Source of the DNA: Anthoceros angustus
Lineage: Eukaryota; Streptophyta; Anthocerotopsida; Anthocerotales; Anthocerotaceae
Reading direction: 5' to 3'
NCBI GenBank assembly: GCA_010909165.1
Contig: MU008163.1
Location: 1,488,001-1,552,000 of the forward strand
Length of the DNA: 64,000 nucleotides
Part shown: piece after piece, positions 35,255-46,205 of the stretch
Numbering within the stretch: the stretch's first letter is position 1
Layout: every line of letters starts with the position of its first letter
The notes under the pieces: model-generated
Seen by the model: only the letters and a program-made list of their open reading frames with translations
Database searches by the model: none
Told to the model about the DNA's origin: nothing
Translations under genes and position numbers: made by a program

Positions 35255-36567
35255 TTCCAGCTACCCTTCCCGGCTTTGGTGCTCCGAGGTTTTCCTAACG
35301 GCCCGACGGACCTCTTGCCGGATTTTATCCCTCAAAGGCCGAAAGGATTCGATTCATCATCGTCCACATTAAAGGGGCGAGGCTTCTACCCCAATCGAGG
35401 ATCCTGCTGCGTCCTCATCCTCTCCCGGTCACTGTGTTACGGTATTCTCCGGATGCTTGCGCATTTCCTCCCGCAACATCTCGGTCACCTCGGACTACGT
35501 CCGGTGGAAACGTCGCCGCCGCGGAGGCACCGTTCCCTTCTCCCTCCCACCGGAGAACTTCCTTCGGGTAATCCCTCCGGCAGGCCGCCTGCCCCAGCCC
35601 TCCTTCATCGCCTCTCGGTATTTCCGTTTGATTGCCTTCCTCGGCCCCGTGACGCCTCCCTTGTTCTTCTTCACGGCCTTTCCGCTCCTTCCTTCCACGA
35701 GTAGACACCTCCAAGATTTCCACCCGACTCCCTTCCTTCGACCCCCACCGTACCTTCTTGTTCTTTTCCATCTCGCACTGGGAATCTCTTCCCACTCCGC
35801 CAACCGAGCATCTGCCAGGGTAATGCCTCTTAGGAGGTGGCGTTGGTGGTCGGGGTTCTCCGCTTGGTGTGGCATATCGCACGCCTTGTGCGGGACATAG
35901 CATAGCGTCATGCCCGCCGCGTCCACACACCGCTCAAGTCCCCATTACCCCGCCTCTGGAGTACGGACACGTTGGAGTAATGGCGATTCCCAGCCCCACT
36001 ACTGCGGAGGATACGAAGGGCTCCCATGCTGCATCGGTGGGGCCCGTTGTATTGACGGACCTCCGGTGACGGATACATGGTTTTGGGATATCGCGGCCCG
36101 GAGGGGCTTCACTGATAGGCCTCTTCCCATTGCTCCTCGGCCTCCTCGTATTCGTAGTCCACTTGATGCACCGGCCAGGAGGCGCTTGGACGAATGGCCG
36201 TGTTGGCACACGGCACACCAGATGCGTCGCACTGTAGTCGGTGTTTTCCGCCTCGGTCCTTAACCGTTTATCGCCGGTCCTCTACTCTCTTTATCACTTT
36301 TTCCACTGCCACTCCTTTGAGGGAGTCGGGTCCGTGGAGCTTCTCGGACCGGCCGGTGTCACCACCTCCTTCTTACCCGCTTCTTTTAGCCGGGCTTCTT
36401 GCTCTTCTTCTTGCGGGATACTCTTCCTCGCTAGAGACCTCCGTCTCTTCTTGGACGAGCTCCTCCTCCAAGACACCTCCGATTGGTCTTCCTCCTCCTC
36501 TCAAGACTCTTCCTCCTGAGTCTCGAACCCCGCTTCTTCTTCTTCTTGCCTCCTTGAGCGGATTTCT

Positions 36568-37257
36568 TTATCCTCGATGTAGCGATTCCTCGTAGTTTTG
36601 CCGCTCGACCGCCTTGCCCACGTCCTTCTCGGCGCAGCGCGTGCCATGGGTTTGGCTAGACCGGCGCGAACCACCGCACCGCTTGCATCGTGGTATGGGT
36701 TGGATGCCGATCCTCGGGCATAGAACCTCGATGTCGAGCCCAGCTTCTCCTTCTTCCCTCGCATTTTCCAACTTTGATAATACATACCCCTCTGGTCGAT
36801 CCTCGAAACCGTTCTAAGAAGGCATTTTCAAAGCTTCAAACGAGGCGGGTGGGGCATTCTCCTGGTCGGTACTTTCTCCGATACCATTGAGCGCCCCCTG
36901 AGAACCCCTTGGAAAAGCCGGATGATGAGCCGCTCCTCTCCGCTGAAGTTGGCTTTGGACATGAAGTCCTCCACAAAGGTCTCGCATCCCGCTCCTTCTT
37001 CCCTCCGAATATGGAGTACGCTTGTTTGGTCGAGGTAGGGGCCATGGCTGCCGCCATGGGTTAGGCGTGGGTCTACCTTCTTCCTCGCGTCCTCGCACTC
37101 GTCTTGGTCCGACACCGACCACGTTCTCCCTCCTCCGATCGACGGTGCTCTCGTTGGGTTTGACGCTCTCCTCTCCCGGCTCGGAGAGCACGCGAGGTGA
37201 CCACGTCCGATCCTCCCGACGTTCACTCTTGACCGCCGCCGACCGCCACGCATTCAC
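36568..37257 (-). pseudogene. Gypsy gag remnant with degenerate zinc knuckle
   Basis: A gag-like segment FVEDFMSKANFSGEERLII lies near 36940-37000. A CKRCGG...HGTRC cluster near 36640-36690 resembles a CCHC knuckle with altered spacing. It lies just inside the 5' LTR and primer site. Lys/Arg/Glu-rich low-complexity sequence separates it from the protease. Confidence 0.65.
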
Positions 37258-37295
37258 TTACCTTCTCTCCTAAGGACGCACTTTGCGCACCACGA

Positions 37296-37321
37296 CGATT
37301 TCATTCCCGAACGCGCCAAAA
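37296..37321 (-). other. Primer-binding site-like sequence
   Basis: On the element's sense strand the bases right after the 5' LTR read TTTTGGCGCGTTCGGGAATG. This resembles the tRNA-Asp complement used by several plant gypsy lineages (TGGCGCCGTTGCCGGGGA) with three or four bases missing. Confidence 0.5.
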
Positions 37322-40300
37322 TGTGGCGGGACTTTTTGATGGCACCGCGCACAATCCGTGTCGTTGTAGGAAGAAGTCCGTTCCCAAGGGAATGATAGGC
37401 CCGTCGCGTTGTGATTCACTGCCCCTTAGCGCTCGCCTCACACACACACTCCTAACTACTCACAACGTCACTGCAGGCCCGGTATGGCCAAACGCTTTAG
37501 GGACCCGTTCGCGTCGTTCACATACATCCCTCACATCCGTCCTTTCCTCTCTCTCACGCTACACTTCGCCTTAGAAAAGACGCGGTTACGCATCCGACCT
37601 CCTCCGCTGCCCGCCTCCGTCCGGCTCTACACACCTCGTTCCTCCCACATTCCCGTCGGACCCGGCTCCGACGAGCACGTCACCCCTTCCCCGCACACAC
37701 CACAACGCTAAGTCCGCCGACCTTGATCAATCTCCCGAGTCGCCGTGCTCGCTGACTCAGACTCACAAGAAGACTCAAAGGTCCGCAAGAACGCGCATCA
37801 ACACCAAGAGAAAGATGCTTTACTAGAGCCCTCTATCGCGCCCAAGGCCTTTATTACACCCCTATTCGAGCATAGCGGTATACCCTAATCGGCCGCCTAC
37901 ACCTATCCCTATCTCCTTCGCCGACTGTGGAAGGTCCTGGCCCGCCGAATGGGTGGTCCAATCCCCCGACTTGTGGGTGCACCCAATCGGATGATCCGTG
38001 AGGCGGGCCTCCTCTCCTCTCCGTCGCGACAACCGCTGCACACGACGCCATCCTCCCCGCCTCCTCGGGTCCTTCGCCGGTGGGGCCACCACATCGGCTC
38101 CCTAGCGTAAGTCGGCGGGGCTCCTCATCGCTGCAGGCCCTCGACCCTGCCTCGACTCCCTCGAACTCGACTTCGGGTCCGGCTAGGTCCGACTTGGTCC
38201 GACTCGGTCCGACGCGGGGTCCGGACTCGGTCCACTTATGGGACCGGGGTCCGGACTTGGTCCGGACTTACCGGGTCCGGACTTGTGGTCCGCCTCCCTC
38301 CGGGTCCGGACAAAGTCCGGACTCACGCCCACCCGGTTTCCTCCCTCACGGACCTCCGTGGCTCTCCTCAAGTCCTCCCTGCTCCCGATCGCTGGGTGAC
38401 TCCTTCTGGCCCCTCCTTCCATGGTGAGGTGCGGGTGCTTACCTCGCCCGCATCCGCCTCCTCTCGCCTCCTCGGTTGCTCCTCTCCGCCGCTCCCGTCA
38501 TCTCTCAAACAGGCCACTAGGGTCCTGTCTGTCCCTGGCCTTCATCTCCTTGAGCCTTCAGGGTCCGTCTGCGGCCCGAGAGGCTTCTCAGGAGCTCGCG
38601 TGGTAATAGGCAAAGTCCGAATCGACTTGTTGAATTGCCTCTTCCACGTGCCCGAGCACCCGATCTCCCTCCGCCATAAGTGTTCCGGCGCGGCTTGTTG
38701 GGCCACCTCTCCGCCAGATTTGATGAGCCGGCCGTATCACGCGAGGCTACAAGGGCGGCCTCGGTCACCTCCTGCACTGCTGTTGCCCCCGCTCCCTCCC
38801 GCTGCTTCCTTTCCATCTCCCATAGCGCAGCGCTCCTTCCGCCTTTCTCATGGACCAGCTTTTCGCCTTCCGGCTCGCGCTCCTCCGCTCACGCCTTTAG
38901 CTCCGCTCTCCAGGCCGATACCTCCGTCCGACTCGGACTTCCTCCACCTCCTTCAGCCCGCAACGTCCCAACTCCTTGGATAGTCGCCGATTTTCCTCCG
39001 TCTTGACGGAGCCGAGGCACTCTGCTTTCGGTCGTGGATTCTCTCGAGAATCACCGCCGCCCGACGCATCTTGGAGTTGTAGCTCCAGTGTCCTTGCTCC
39101 TCCATCTGCTGCCGCCTTTCTACCTGCTCGGAGATCCCCTATCTCCCGAGGCCGCCCTTGCTCGCTCCATAGCCTGCGGGCCTTCGAGTTAGCCTCGTCA
39201 CGACTCTTTCCACCGGCCCGATCACGCCCGTAGTGATCCTGCCGCTCTTGCGCCCGACCTTCGCCGCCTTTACTGGCCTCGCCCACTTGGCGCCGCTCTA
39301 GCTGGCCGCCCGCCAGTCCCGAGCTCTCTCGCTTGTGCCCGCCTTCCGCCTCTTCGCCCGCAAAGGTCCTCCGCCCGCTTGGGCCTCGAGCTTGTTTCAC
39401 TGTCGCATGAAGAACCTTGGCCCGGAACAACCGCCGGCCTCGCCCGCCACCCTTCCTTCCTCGATCCGGCGAGGGACTCCGCCTTTTCCTTTGCCCCTGG
39501 CCGCCTTCACTTGCTCTTGGAGTTCCACCATCCTCCTCGGGTGGCCTCCACTTCGGGTCTTCTCCACTGCACTACGAGACCCCAAAGCATTCCGTCCATG
39601 ACGGTAGCAGACTCGCCGTGTTCTTCCACGGCCAGGTGAGGCCCCCACAAAGTCCGTAGTGGGAGCCGGCATTTCTCCGCCAAGGACCTCCATACCAGCC
39701 CCGAGTAAGTTGATCGGGTTCTCGGACCTAATCAGACCCTCGGGTCCCGAGTGGTGAGGTCCGAGTCTCACCCTCTTGGCCCTCTTGGCCTCTAACTCCT
39801 TTGTGCCCTCTTTCCGGGCTCGGAGGAGGTGAGGGGTCCGGAGCAAGCTCTTTTGCCCCGCCGGGACAGACTGGCTCGGTGGCCGTGCTGACCTCCGCCC
39901 TTGGGCCACGTCCCTTCTCGCCTCCTTACCGCCCCTCTTGCACCCGCAAGGGGTAAGGCGGCACCTTCCGAGGTGCTGCGGGGCACCGCCTCGGCTCCCG
40001 TGAGTTCGTCGGGCTCAGCCGCCGTGGTTGTTGGTCACTTGCCGGTGCCGAGCCGCCAACGCCTCGATCGCCTCCTCTGCCTACCGCCTCCCGGAGGGGC
40101 ACCAAAAGGAGGGAAGGGGAATCGCCTCCCAAACTTCCCCAGGTGGTGAGGGGTTCGCTCACGTATGGAGTCCGAATCCTCCCGCCGTCCTCCTCCCGAG
40201 TCCGCTTGGTCTTCAAGGACGACCCCCACCCGCGCCACGCCTACTGTGGCCTCCTCCCGAGCGCCTCAAGCTCTCCCTCCTTCAGAGCTCGAAATGTCCC

Positions 40301-41458
40301 CATACATGAATCGTATGGGGTCACCGATGGCGAGGGCTTCGCTCCTTAGCTTGCGTGCTCCCGATCAACCGGCGAAGATAATCCTTCCCACCGCTCTCAC
40401 CGAGCGCATGAATACCAAGTTATCACCAAGGTGATCCACCTTGGTGAGCGGTGTTCCAATGGACAATGATCCGGCTACCGCCTTACTCGACCGCCCAGCA
40501 GATCGGATATCAACCATCCGTTGGTTGTCCGCTGCCTGTGCCTCGATCGCCACTGGTGGCCCTATCTTCCCTTCGCCTTAAGGGGCCTGCACCACGCCCC
40601 TTCTTCCTCCTTGGCGGTTGTAGGCCATCCTCGGGACCTCCAAGGTCCATCGCCTCGGGTCCTCCCGGAGGTTCTTGGATCGGACCTCCTTGTTGATCGC
40701 CAAGATCTTCCGCAAACTCCCGACTACGTTGTCAAAGGTCCGCACCATTTGGAACACGCCGATGCCACTCCCGCACCAATTCCTCGCTTCCTCCACCGGG
40801 CCAAGTCCGGATAGCGGGTCACAATGTTGCGCCCACGAGGGTCCATGGCTGACTCACCGCTTTTTGGGTGCCATTGCTTCTCCTCTTCTGTAGGCCGGCC
40901 GAGTCCGGCACGATGTTCCTCCTTCGCTGCCGCTCCAACCTTGACGGCGCCACTTGTCGACGCCCAAAAGATAGCGCAGAGAGCCGGATTATGAGCGCAA
41001 GGGACCGTGAGGATTGTCCGAGGTCAAATAAATGACCTCCTCCTTGGCCAGGAAGTAACCGGGCGGAAGGCGTTGTCCGTGAATCGCTGTGGTCGCATGG
41101 CTTACTCGACCCACGCCTGCTTACGCCTTACCGCGGGCGTGAATACCGCTATAACGGCCGCAAGGTCTGCCTACCGCATGCCCGACCTCCACTGTGGCCG
41201 CCCACGTGGCGCCGCCTGCTGCCTCACGCCTCCCTCCTAGGTTACTTTCGGCGCATTTATCCTATTTTGACTGGGTTCCGACTTATCCTTACTCGGCGTA
41301 GTCCGAGCTTGCCATAGTGGTGGGGTCCGTTGTTCACTCAGTCCGAGTATACTCCCGAGCCTCGTCCAAGCGCCACCCCAATTTATTCCTCCTTTATTTA
41401 TCTTCAATCCTAAAAAGAATCCCCACTTATTTCCTAACCCCCGAGTGCATAGCCCACA
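37322..41458 (-). repeat. 5' LTR of the gypsy element (about 4.1 kb)
   Basis: Partner of 27665-31865 with the same termini. The coding-like coiled-coil region recurs at about 38517-39910 with different frame breaks. Divergence between the two LTRs is dominated by short indels, so insertion age cannot be judged by simple identity. Confidence 0.85.
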
Positions 41459-43340
41459 CCTAGCAAAAAATGTAAGGAAAGGATCCCAAAGGCCACCCGA
41501 GCATCCTCCAAAGGGAGGTCTTCAATATGGGAGAGGTCCTCCAAGGGCCTTGTTCCAGAAGCTCCCAATGAAGTCGGGAACCAAAGGGGACCCCAAGAAC
41601 TGCATCAAGAGCCGAGCAATCTCCCAAAGCAGAACCGCAGAGTAGGCGATCCCGAGAGACCACGCGCACTTGGACATCTTGACCTTCAAGCCCACCAACG
41701 AAAGCTCGAAGAGAATATCTCAAAGGCCTCCTGACTTTGTCCCTGTGCCCGAGGATGTGAGAATCGCCAACAAGGGAAGACATGGGGCTGGAGAGGGCGG
41801 CCCCAGACAGGCCCTATAGTGAGCAATAGCGAAGAGAGCACCGCCAGCGGTCGCCTTGCTCGGTACCGTGGGCCGATTCCAAGACGAGACGGCGAAACCT
41901 CAAGAGACGTTCAGGCCGGGTAGTAGAGGTTGGAGGACCTCCAGAAGCACCGGACAAAGGGTATAAGACTCTAGACGCCAAGATCCCTAAGCTCCTCAAA
42001 GATGACGCCCGGAAATGGTATTGAAGGCGTTCTCGACATCCACCGTAAGACTACCCAATCCGGGTGGGTATCAAGGCAAGCCACCCCTAGCACCACTGCA
42101 CTGCAGCCCTGAGTGGCAATGCCAAATTGAAGGGGTTGAAGTGTCTGGAGAAGGGAGCGCATCGCAGATAGTGCGGCCGAGTAGCCGCATGAAGGCCTCC
42201 CCAACCGCGAGTGGGCGACGCCGAGTTGTGTGCTTGTCCATAGCGAAGCCTACTAGTGCAAGAACAAAGAAATCCGGTGAGGCATCTCTCCACGAGCAGC
42301 AGAGAAAAGAGCTCTGGAAAGCCGCTAGATGGATCTTCGGGGAGAAAGAGGTCCCTAAGGTGTTCGAACACCATTCCCGACAAACCGGCAGATGAAAGAC
42401 GAGGGGTTGTGGAGAGAGCCAGAGCAAAAGCCGCCCGGTCCAGGGAGAAGGGATCCTCTGGGACATAGTCGGATATGTCCGGGGGAATGGCATCCTTAGG
42501 TGGCGGATGGAGGGCACGGAGGGCAGCAATTGTCTCTTCTGAAGCGGAGGCCAGAGGGACGGGTCGAAGAGCCCTAGCAGCGCGGGCATATTCACCACCG
42601 CCAAGCAACTTGGCGAGGTTTGTTGCATTACCCGCACTGCTCCAATCCGAGATTCCGCCGGACTTGGCAAAGACGACGCCTCCTCCTCAAGAGCCGCCAC
42701 AAATAAAACGCCAAGACGGCTAGCAACTTCACTTGCCTGAAGCTCTAGTGCAATCAAGACACCATCGGGAGAAGAAGGAGGAGACACCAAGCTAACTCAT
42801 CCCGGATCGAGTGCAAGGCGATCTAGGGAAGACGAAATGCCGACGGCATCATCGTGAAGGTGCCGAGGAAGCTCGCTGAAGATACGCGGACATGGAAAGC
42901 GGGTTTCAACATCCCAAGGATGTGATCCACCGACCGCAACCATTCCTGTGAAGAAAGAGGCACCACAAGGAGAAAGCTACCGGCGCCAAAGCCGGGCAAT
43001 GGACGTGGAGGAGGTCGCACAGGCACTTGGGCAGCCTGTAGTCCGGGTCGAAATCTTTATGCATGTGCCCGAGGTGAGTTTTCACCCCTTGACGCCGCAG
43101 AGTTGAGCACATCGACAAGGAGTGTCCTCGACAACACGAGGGTGTGTGGATCGCCCCATTGGATGGGGACGAAAAGGGCCCAAGCGCCATTGAAGGGTCA
43201 GGTCAAGAGGTAGACCGAGGGCAAATGACCTCACTGACCGGACATACAGAGTTTGAGTCTATGGCGAACCCCAAAAGGCCGCCAAAGGGCCCCACCAAGA
43301 GGGGTGCAACCCATGTGACCACCCAACCACCAAACTAACG
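41459..43340 (-). mobile_element. LINE-type element, N-terminal and RT part (right of the LTR insertion)
   Basis: Minus-strand frames show an upstream segment with PPDISDYVPEDPFSLDRAAF and SSAGLSGMVFEHLRDLF (about 42380-42530), then RRPLAVGEAFMRLLGRTIC (about 42180), LQFGIATQGCSAVV (about 42110), the palm region with HPDWVVL and VIFEELRDLG (about 41990-42060) and LGVPFGS (about 41590). These match the reverse transcriptase of plant and algal LINE-like elements. The frame stops at 41459 in a FGILSLHFLL-type segment and resumes beyond the LTR element at 27664. Confidence 0.75.
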
Positions 43341-43486
43341 CCACACTAACTCAAGACTAAAAGCCGGGCAGAGATCCTCAGAGAAAGAAGCCCAACCAAA
43401 AGCGATAAGCAAGAATCAGATGAAAATGGACTCACGAACATGTAATAGAGCTCACAACAATCACATCAATCAACCATCAATCAATC
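43341..43486. other. 5' flank of the LINE, no feature seen
   Basis: Short noncoding stretch between the LINE start and the minisatellite. Confidence 0.4.
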
Positions 43487-43728
43487 GCAAACATCTAGGG
43501 CCTAGCAACGCAAACACCTAGGGCATAGACGGCCGCAACATCTAGGGCCTATTCACGCAACCTAGGGCATAACACTCAACAAAATATCTAGGGCATAACA
43601 TCAACGCAACATCTAGGGCCCGATCACCGCAACACCTAGGGCATAACACTCACCGCAACATCTAGGGCCTAGCATTCAAACGCAACACCTGGCATAACAC
43701 TCACAGAACATCTAGGGCCTAGCCTCCA
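43487..43728. repeat. Minisatellite of CATCTAGGGC / CACCTAGGGCATAA words
   Basis: About ten alternating half-units, each with CTAGGGC followed by CTA or ATAACACTCA and a CGCAACA link. A full unit is about 45-50 bases. Copies vary in length. Noncoding. Confidence 0.85.
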
Positions 43729-44270
43729 AGTAGCCAATATATATAAGATTAACTCCTGACATGTAATCACAGTAGCACTGCACTCAAAGCGCCAATATAA
43801 TGAGCTTGTAATTGATAACATCCTTATCTTCACCTCGATTCGAATGTGAAAATATCTTCCCAACCATTGGCTCATTCCATATAGCTTAAGAACTTCATGT
43901 CACCCAAGATGTACCATGCCTTGTCAATCTTCACTTTATCCTCAAAAGGTTCTATGCCTTCGGATCTTCAATTTATATCGCCAACGACGCACATATTCCA
44001 CCGAGGGTTTCAACCCCTAGTTCTCGCCAACACAAAGATCCTGGCTCCGCCTTTTAAATAATAAGTTCATATGCTCCTTGATATATAAGGCTTAACATCT
44101 TGAGGATAGGAGCCCTAGCCAAGATCATTGCCTCGATGACATAGCATAGAAGCTTTGTGATGGATATATGATATTTGAATATAGTGGAGCTCACATACAT
44201 CAAGATTGAATATATAGATACGCGAGCGAAGAGAGCACCAAAGAAACCACTCCCAAGATAGGTACTTGAG
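43729..44270. repeat. Inverted relatives of family A flank and unassigned DNA
   Basis: Positions about 43840-44010 are the reverse complement of about 22860-23040 (for example CATGCCTTGTCAATCTTCA and AAATATCTTCCCAACCATTG). The remainder is AT-rich with no gene. Confidence 0.6.
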
Positions 44271-44472
44271 AAGGAACACAACTCTCTGTGAAGGAGCACC
44301 ACCACTTCCACAGTGAAGGAACACCACCACTCTCCGTGAAGGAACATCTATCTCCGCTGTGAAGGAGCACCACCACTCTCCACAGGAAGGAGCACCACCA
44401 CTCTCCACAGGAAGGAGCACCACCACTCTCCACAGAAAGGAGCACCACCACTCTCCACAGGAAGGAGCACCA
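44271..44472. repeat. 25-bp minisatellite GGAGCACCACCACTCTCCACA
   Basis: About eight units; the last four are nearly identical. It could translate as a Thr/Ser/His/Pro-rich repeat, but no gene context supports that. It is followed at 44480-44535 by a short piece of family A. Confidence 0.85.
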
Positions 44473-44665
44473 AAAAGATCCTATATGGGTGAAGATATGT
44501 GCCATTCAAAAAAGAAAACTATTATGTATATTACCACCCCAATTGAAGCTATTAGGTACAAATAAATTCGTTGAAATCTCCCTTTCTAAATATGCGTTTG
44601 ACATGGTGGGCATGTAAGCTGAGCTGAATAGATATGAGCCCAACAACATATTGAAACCTCTTATT

Positions 44666-44840
44666 TCATAATATCTTGTCACCTAGAGCTGCCAAAGCCG
44701 GAATCCCCGTAATTGCCTGGTTTTCAAACTTGCACCTTGGACAGTCGCACTCCTGGCCGAGGCGTTCAAACTTACTTCCTTGCCTTAGAAAGCGTCTCTC
44801 CAGCTGGTACTGAATGGGGACGAGCTCTTGAACTGAGTAT
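44666..44840 (-). pseudogene. SET-domain methyltransferase C-terminal relic
   Basis: The minus strand encodes ELVPIQYQLERR, then KFERLGQECDCPRCKFENQ and a stop near 44666. The Y-x-x-x-x-x-R-R helix and the C-x-C-P-x-C post-SET-like cysteine cluster are typical of SMYD/ASHR-type SET proteins. Only this end is present; no catalytic SET core was found upstream, so it is a fragment or the last exon of a damaged gene. Confidence 0.5.
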
Positions 44841-45086
44841 TGGGAGCAGTTTGGAGCACATGAACTGGGAGCAGTTCGGAGCATAAACGGTTGGAGAAAG
44901 AATGACAATCCGGATTGCCTTCTTTCATCAACCATTCATGTACGCCTAACTGGCATTCAAGTGCGAAGTGTGGCACAGAATGGGGTAAAGCAATGCCACA
45001 GAATGGGGTAAAGCAATGCCTTCTTCTCGCATAACCCTATCTCTGAAGGGCTTGCTGGCACATGCCCAGATCGGGATACCCTGCAG

Positions 45087-45417
45087 TTACAGCTGTCCAA
45101 GTCGCCACATCTTTTTCAAGTCCTTTAAATAATCCTGTACGCTCCCACACTGTGCATACATGTTTACCAAACTGCTGGCTACAGACACACCACCTTCTTG
45201 TCCTTGTTCTCTAATTTGCACGTGCATCTGCTTCCCCTTCTCCAAGGATCCGGTGCCCAAACCAGCATCAACATCCACCACCTAACATATAAAGTCCCCA
45301 AGTAGCCTTACCAGAAGTGTGCCTACCAGAGCATTGGGAAATCAGTTCTTGAAGCTGGTTAACGTATCCGGCTCGCACCCCTTACTCACCATCAAAGCAT
45401 AGACTGAGGGATCAGAC
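45087..45417 (-). pseudogene. PPR repeat relic
   Basis: Minus-strand pieces GCEPDTLTSF and LEKGKQMHVQIREQG followed by VASSLVNMYAQCGSVQD match the PPR genes at 59633 and 63174 in wording and order. Stops lie between the pieces and no flanking repeats remain. It directly follows the TATB-like gene on the same strand. Confidence 0.7.
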
Positions 45418-45966
45418 CTAAAACAACATGTTGAGTATCTCCCGGGTCAAGGGGGCAGGATTCATGATCAACATGCCAGAATGGATCTCAGGACGAATGG
45501 CCTCAAGCTGGGCTACTGTCTCGCTCAGTTCATTGTGCACCTGTAACCGAGCGGATCAAACCCAATATCACTTCAGCATCACAAAAACCGCAGAATGATC
45601 ATACAATGCTGCACAGTGCCCACCTGATTCGATTGCTGGCGCTGTAGAATACTCACAAACTTGGTACGCCACTTCTGTATGTAAGCCACCGCTTTCCCAG
45701 TTAGCCTCCCTGCTGCCCTTGCGATATCCTTCGGACCTGGACGGGTTTCGGGGACCCGGCAGCATATCGCCAACACGAGACGCGATGAAAGCCTAATACC
45801 CCCAGTTTCCGCATGATCTGCAACTGCATCACGAGAAAGAAAAGAGACCAGGCTTACCGAGATTGCCAATTGCTACTCCGACCAGGAAAAAGTCACTGAA
45901 GGAGAGACCCAACGCCGTTGCTCTGGCCTCAGGAGGAAGGTTCTGTCGGGACCCATCCTGACACAT
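45418..45966 (-). CDS. TATB: Mitochondrial TATB-like twin-arginine translocase subunit
   Basis: Three exons on the minus strand: 45858-45966, 45624-45736 and 45418-45540. Splice sites are CTCG|GTAAGC ... CGTCCAG|GTCC and TCAG|GTGGGC ... TTACAG|GTGC; phases agree. The product is 114 aa. It has a short hydrophobic helix (FSDFFLVGVAIGNL, about residues 22-35), the Tat hinge GPKDIARAAGRLTGKAV (about 37-53), then an amphipathic helix and a VHNELSETVAQLEAIRPEI segment. This is the TatA/TatB layout and strongly resembles plant At5g43680, the mitochondrial TATB partner of the mitochondrial-encoded TatC (MttB), used to export the Rieske protein across the inner membrane. ATG 45966 is preceded by an in-frame stop. 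The C-terminus is shorter than in flowering plants; a further exon or a lost base is possible. Confidence 0.75.
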
Positions 45967-46205
45967 GTTCCCAGCTCATTGTATGGGTGTACATACTCTG
46001 CATGTCGTGTTTCATATGCAGATTGCCGTCGTGTTTCATGCGCTTGCATGTCGTGTTTCATATGCAGATTGCCGTTGGTTCCATGGTCGATCTGCCTTCT
46101 GGCTAGCTCAAGTTCTCAGGGGTGCAGTCAGCATCAAGTTGCCGAGTTGTTTCAACCAAAGGTAAGGCGCCTTTTCAACCTTCCTTTTGTGTCAGCCATT
46201 GTAAT
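45967..46205. other. 5' flank of the TATB-like gene with a short duplicated word
   Basis: The string CGTGTTTCATATGCAGATTGC occurs twice about 50 bases apart (around 46006 and 46052). It probably includes the TATB promoter and 5' UTR. No other gene is clear. Confidence 0.5.

Larger units (their letters stand above)
27665..41458 (-). mobile_element. Ty3/gypsy LTR retrotransposon with very long LTRs, nested in a LINE
   Basis: Two long direct repeats (27665-31865 and 37322-41458) start TGTGGCGGGAC and end CATAGCCCACA. They enclose about 5.5 kb of minus-strand gag-protease-RT-RNaseH-integrase remnants, an order (integrase last) that defines Ty3/gypsy. A primer-binding-like site touches the 5' LTR. 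Total length is about 13.8 kb. All reading frames are broken by indels. A clean target-site duplication is not visible (CAGTG left, CCTAG right), perhaps through end erosion or sequence error. Confidence 0.85.

Noticed and set aside
43487-44472. CRISPR-like arrays of short repeats
   Set aside because: The units abut without unique spacers and vary in length, so they are eukaryotic minisatellites.
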